Both the position numbers and the translations under genes were made by a program. A stretch of DNA of 64,000 nt from Blasia pusilla (Eukaryota; Marchantiophyta; Marchantiopsida; Blasiales): assembly GCA_050084515.1 (NCBI GenBank), contig CM114271.1:53072001-53136000 (forward strand), in the 5' to 3' direction. This document shows positions 62,746 through 64,000 of this stretch, in pieces. How positions within the stretch are numbered: position 1 is the first letter of the stretch; every line of letters begins with the position of its first letter. The notes beneath the pieces were generated by a model. The model saw only the letters and a program-made list of their open reading frames with translations. It was not told where the DNA came from and ran no database searches.

Positions 62746-64000
62746 CTATGTACATCTGGGACACATCCATCGTCCCCGAGGAACCCTAGTGAGAGGTGGC
62801 GTTAGACATGCCATATGCCAACCTCTCGAACATCCATCACAAACTAGCATCGTGGCCGCACCACGACCAGAACCACGCAACATACAACGCAAGCCTGCAG
62901 GAACTACTGCTGAGCTTGGATGTACTATACCAGCAATGTTAGGAAGGTGATATGGCGCACAATTACGCACATGGTCCTTCCATACCATACCATCGCGTCC
63001 CTCCAGCAAGAGAACACCGGATAGCAAAATGTCATGCACTCTCAGGATAGTGCGCCCTGCACTCACATTCAACGTCGTCGGTGCCGTCTGCTGCAAGTAG
63101 ACATAATCTCCCTAATGAAACCTCTGGACAGTTGATCGATAACCACCATCCCAAATAGTCGCATACCTCAACGTATCCTTATGTTGCACAATCGCCAAGT
63201 TCTCGAACACCATGGGCATCACTCTCCAAAACAACTCAGCCCTCTGAGAACATGCTCGCATCCATACATCTGGATCATCAAGGTCTAGCACCTCACCATC
63301 ATCTCGACGAATTCCCGTAGGTAAATCTAGCTCTCGGCCATAAAGTAGCAAGTACGGTGAAAAAGACGCTAAGGATGCCTGCCTACTGAATCTATATCCC
63401 ATTGCCAACCACGGCAACTAGAGGTCCCAATCTCCTAGGTGACCTCTCTCCAAGCCATACTTGCGTAAACCCCTCTTCACCGTTTGCATAACTCTCTCCG
63501 CTAATCCATCCGCCTCCGGATGATCTCGCGAAGTCATGAGATGGTCGATCAGCGCCTAATCACACAAGGCCAAGAACTCACCGCGAAACTCGATACCCTG
63601 GTCTGTCAACACCTCAGCTGGTGCGCCATAATGACTCAACACTCTATCAAGGAAGGCATAAGCTACTCCCTCACTTGCTTTGTCACGCAATGCAACCAAC
63701 TCGATCCACTTCAAGAAGTGCTCGACCATTATCAACACATAACGACTATGACGCTCCGTCAAAGGCAAAGGTCTTGCAAAATCCAAACTCCATCTATACC
63801 CTAAGCCCATGATCAGTAATGGATGCAAGTGTGGAGTCGGATCATTGAACGATGCTCGGACCCGATCACACACCATACACAAGGCAACAAATTGTTGAAC
63901 GTCAGTGTGCATGCCTCGCCACCAATACTGAATCTGGAGCAAGCTGTACGTTTGCTTCACCCCAAAGTGACCCAACTCCTCATGGCCATGTTGCACTAGT
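62746..64000 (-). pseudogene. integrase and PHD finger of the second gypsy element (continues beyond the window)
   Basis: From the right edge leftward: H2C2 finger (HGHEELGHFGVKQTY, CMVCDRVRASF), integrase core (DFARPLPL, LTDQGIEF, and the Glu in DHPEADGLAERVMQT), GYRFSRQASLASFSPYLLLY, GRTILRVHDILLSGVLLLEG, and a PHD finger ending WMCPRC at 62746. The second PHD cysteine is Arg here (CMLRG against CMLCG in the first element), so the finger is damaged. Stops near 63558, 63420 and 63112 interrupt the reading. Its reverse transcriptase and any methyltransferase lie outside the window. Confidence 0.9.

Overview
The window is nuclear DNA of a streptophyte, most likely a land plant outside the flowering plants. 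Supporting evidence: a spliced peroxisomal PMP22 gene, a plant-type double methyltransferase of the METTL2/6 class fused to a METTL21-like domain, a plant-type tRNA-Asp, many short GT-AG introns, and abundant Ty3/gypsy, LINE, Helitron and PIF/Harbinger debris. A GT49-type glycosyltransferase gene, a family I do not associate with Arabidopsis, argues against an angiosperm. I cannot name the species.

Host genes. (1) 3489-7805 (+): 12-exon double methyltransferase gene, probably tRNA m3C modification, about 626 aa. (2) 18353-21528 (+): 7-exon PMP22/Mpv17-family peroxisomal membrane protein, 187 aa. (3) 30041-32252 (+): 5-exon SPC24-like kinetochore protein; its last intron holds an intact tRNA-Asp(GTC) gene and a decayed second copy. 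(4) about 35501-39916 (-): a gene joining two WW domains, a membrane segment and a GT49 glycosyltransferase domain. These genes are not an operon or an obvious pathway; each sits in its own island between mobile elements.

Mobile DNA. 1-2455: LTR-type debris. 9.6-16.35 kb: two decayed LINEs with (CT)n tracts. 22.9-27.6 kb: a decayed Helitron on the minus strand. 34.1 kb: a protease fragment of a gypsy element. 42920-52703 (-): a nearly complete but broken gypsy element. 55.4-57.8 kb: a two-gene PIF/Harbinger relic. 61.8 kb to the window end (-): the 3' part of a second, related gypsy element.

The most interesting object is the gypsy element at 42920-52703. Read on the minus strand its order is gag, protease, a cytosine-5 DNA methyltransferase domain (motifs I, IV, VI, VIII, IX and X recognisable), reverse transcriptase, RNase H, integrase, and a C-terminal PHD finger. 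Its ends are also odd. A 366-base repeat A lies at both ends, while a second repeat B of about 105 bases lies on both sides of the 3' copy of A only, giving A1-internal-B1-A2-B2. This is the split-direct-repeat layout known from some tyrosine-recombinase retroelements, yet this element carries a DDE integrase. The same B1-A2-B2 3' end occurs in the second gypsy element at 61820-62559. The leader also carries an antisense 5S-rRNA-derived segment with correctly spaced box A and box C. Retrotransposons that captured DNA methyltransferases are known from dinoflagellates and charophyte algae; the combination of end structure, PHD reader and 5S-like promoter here deserves a closer look.
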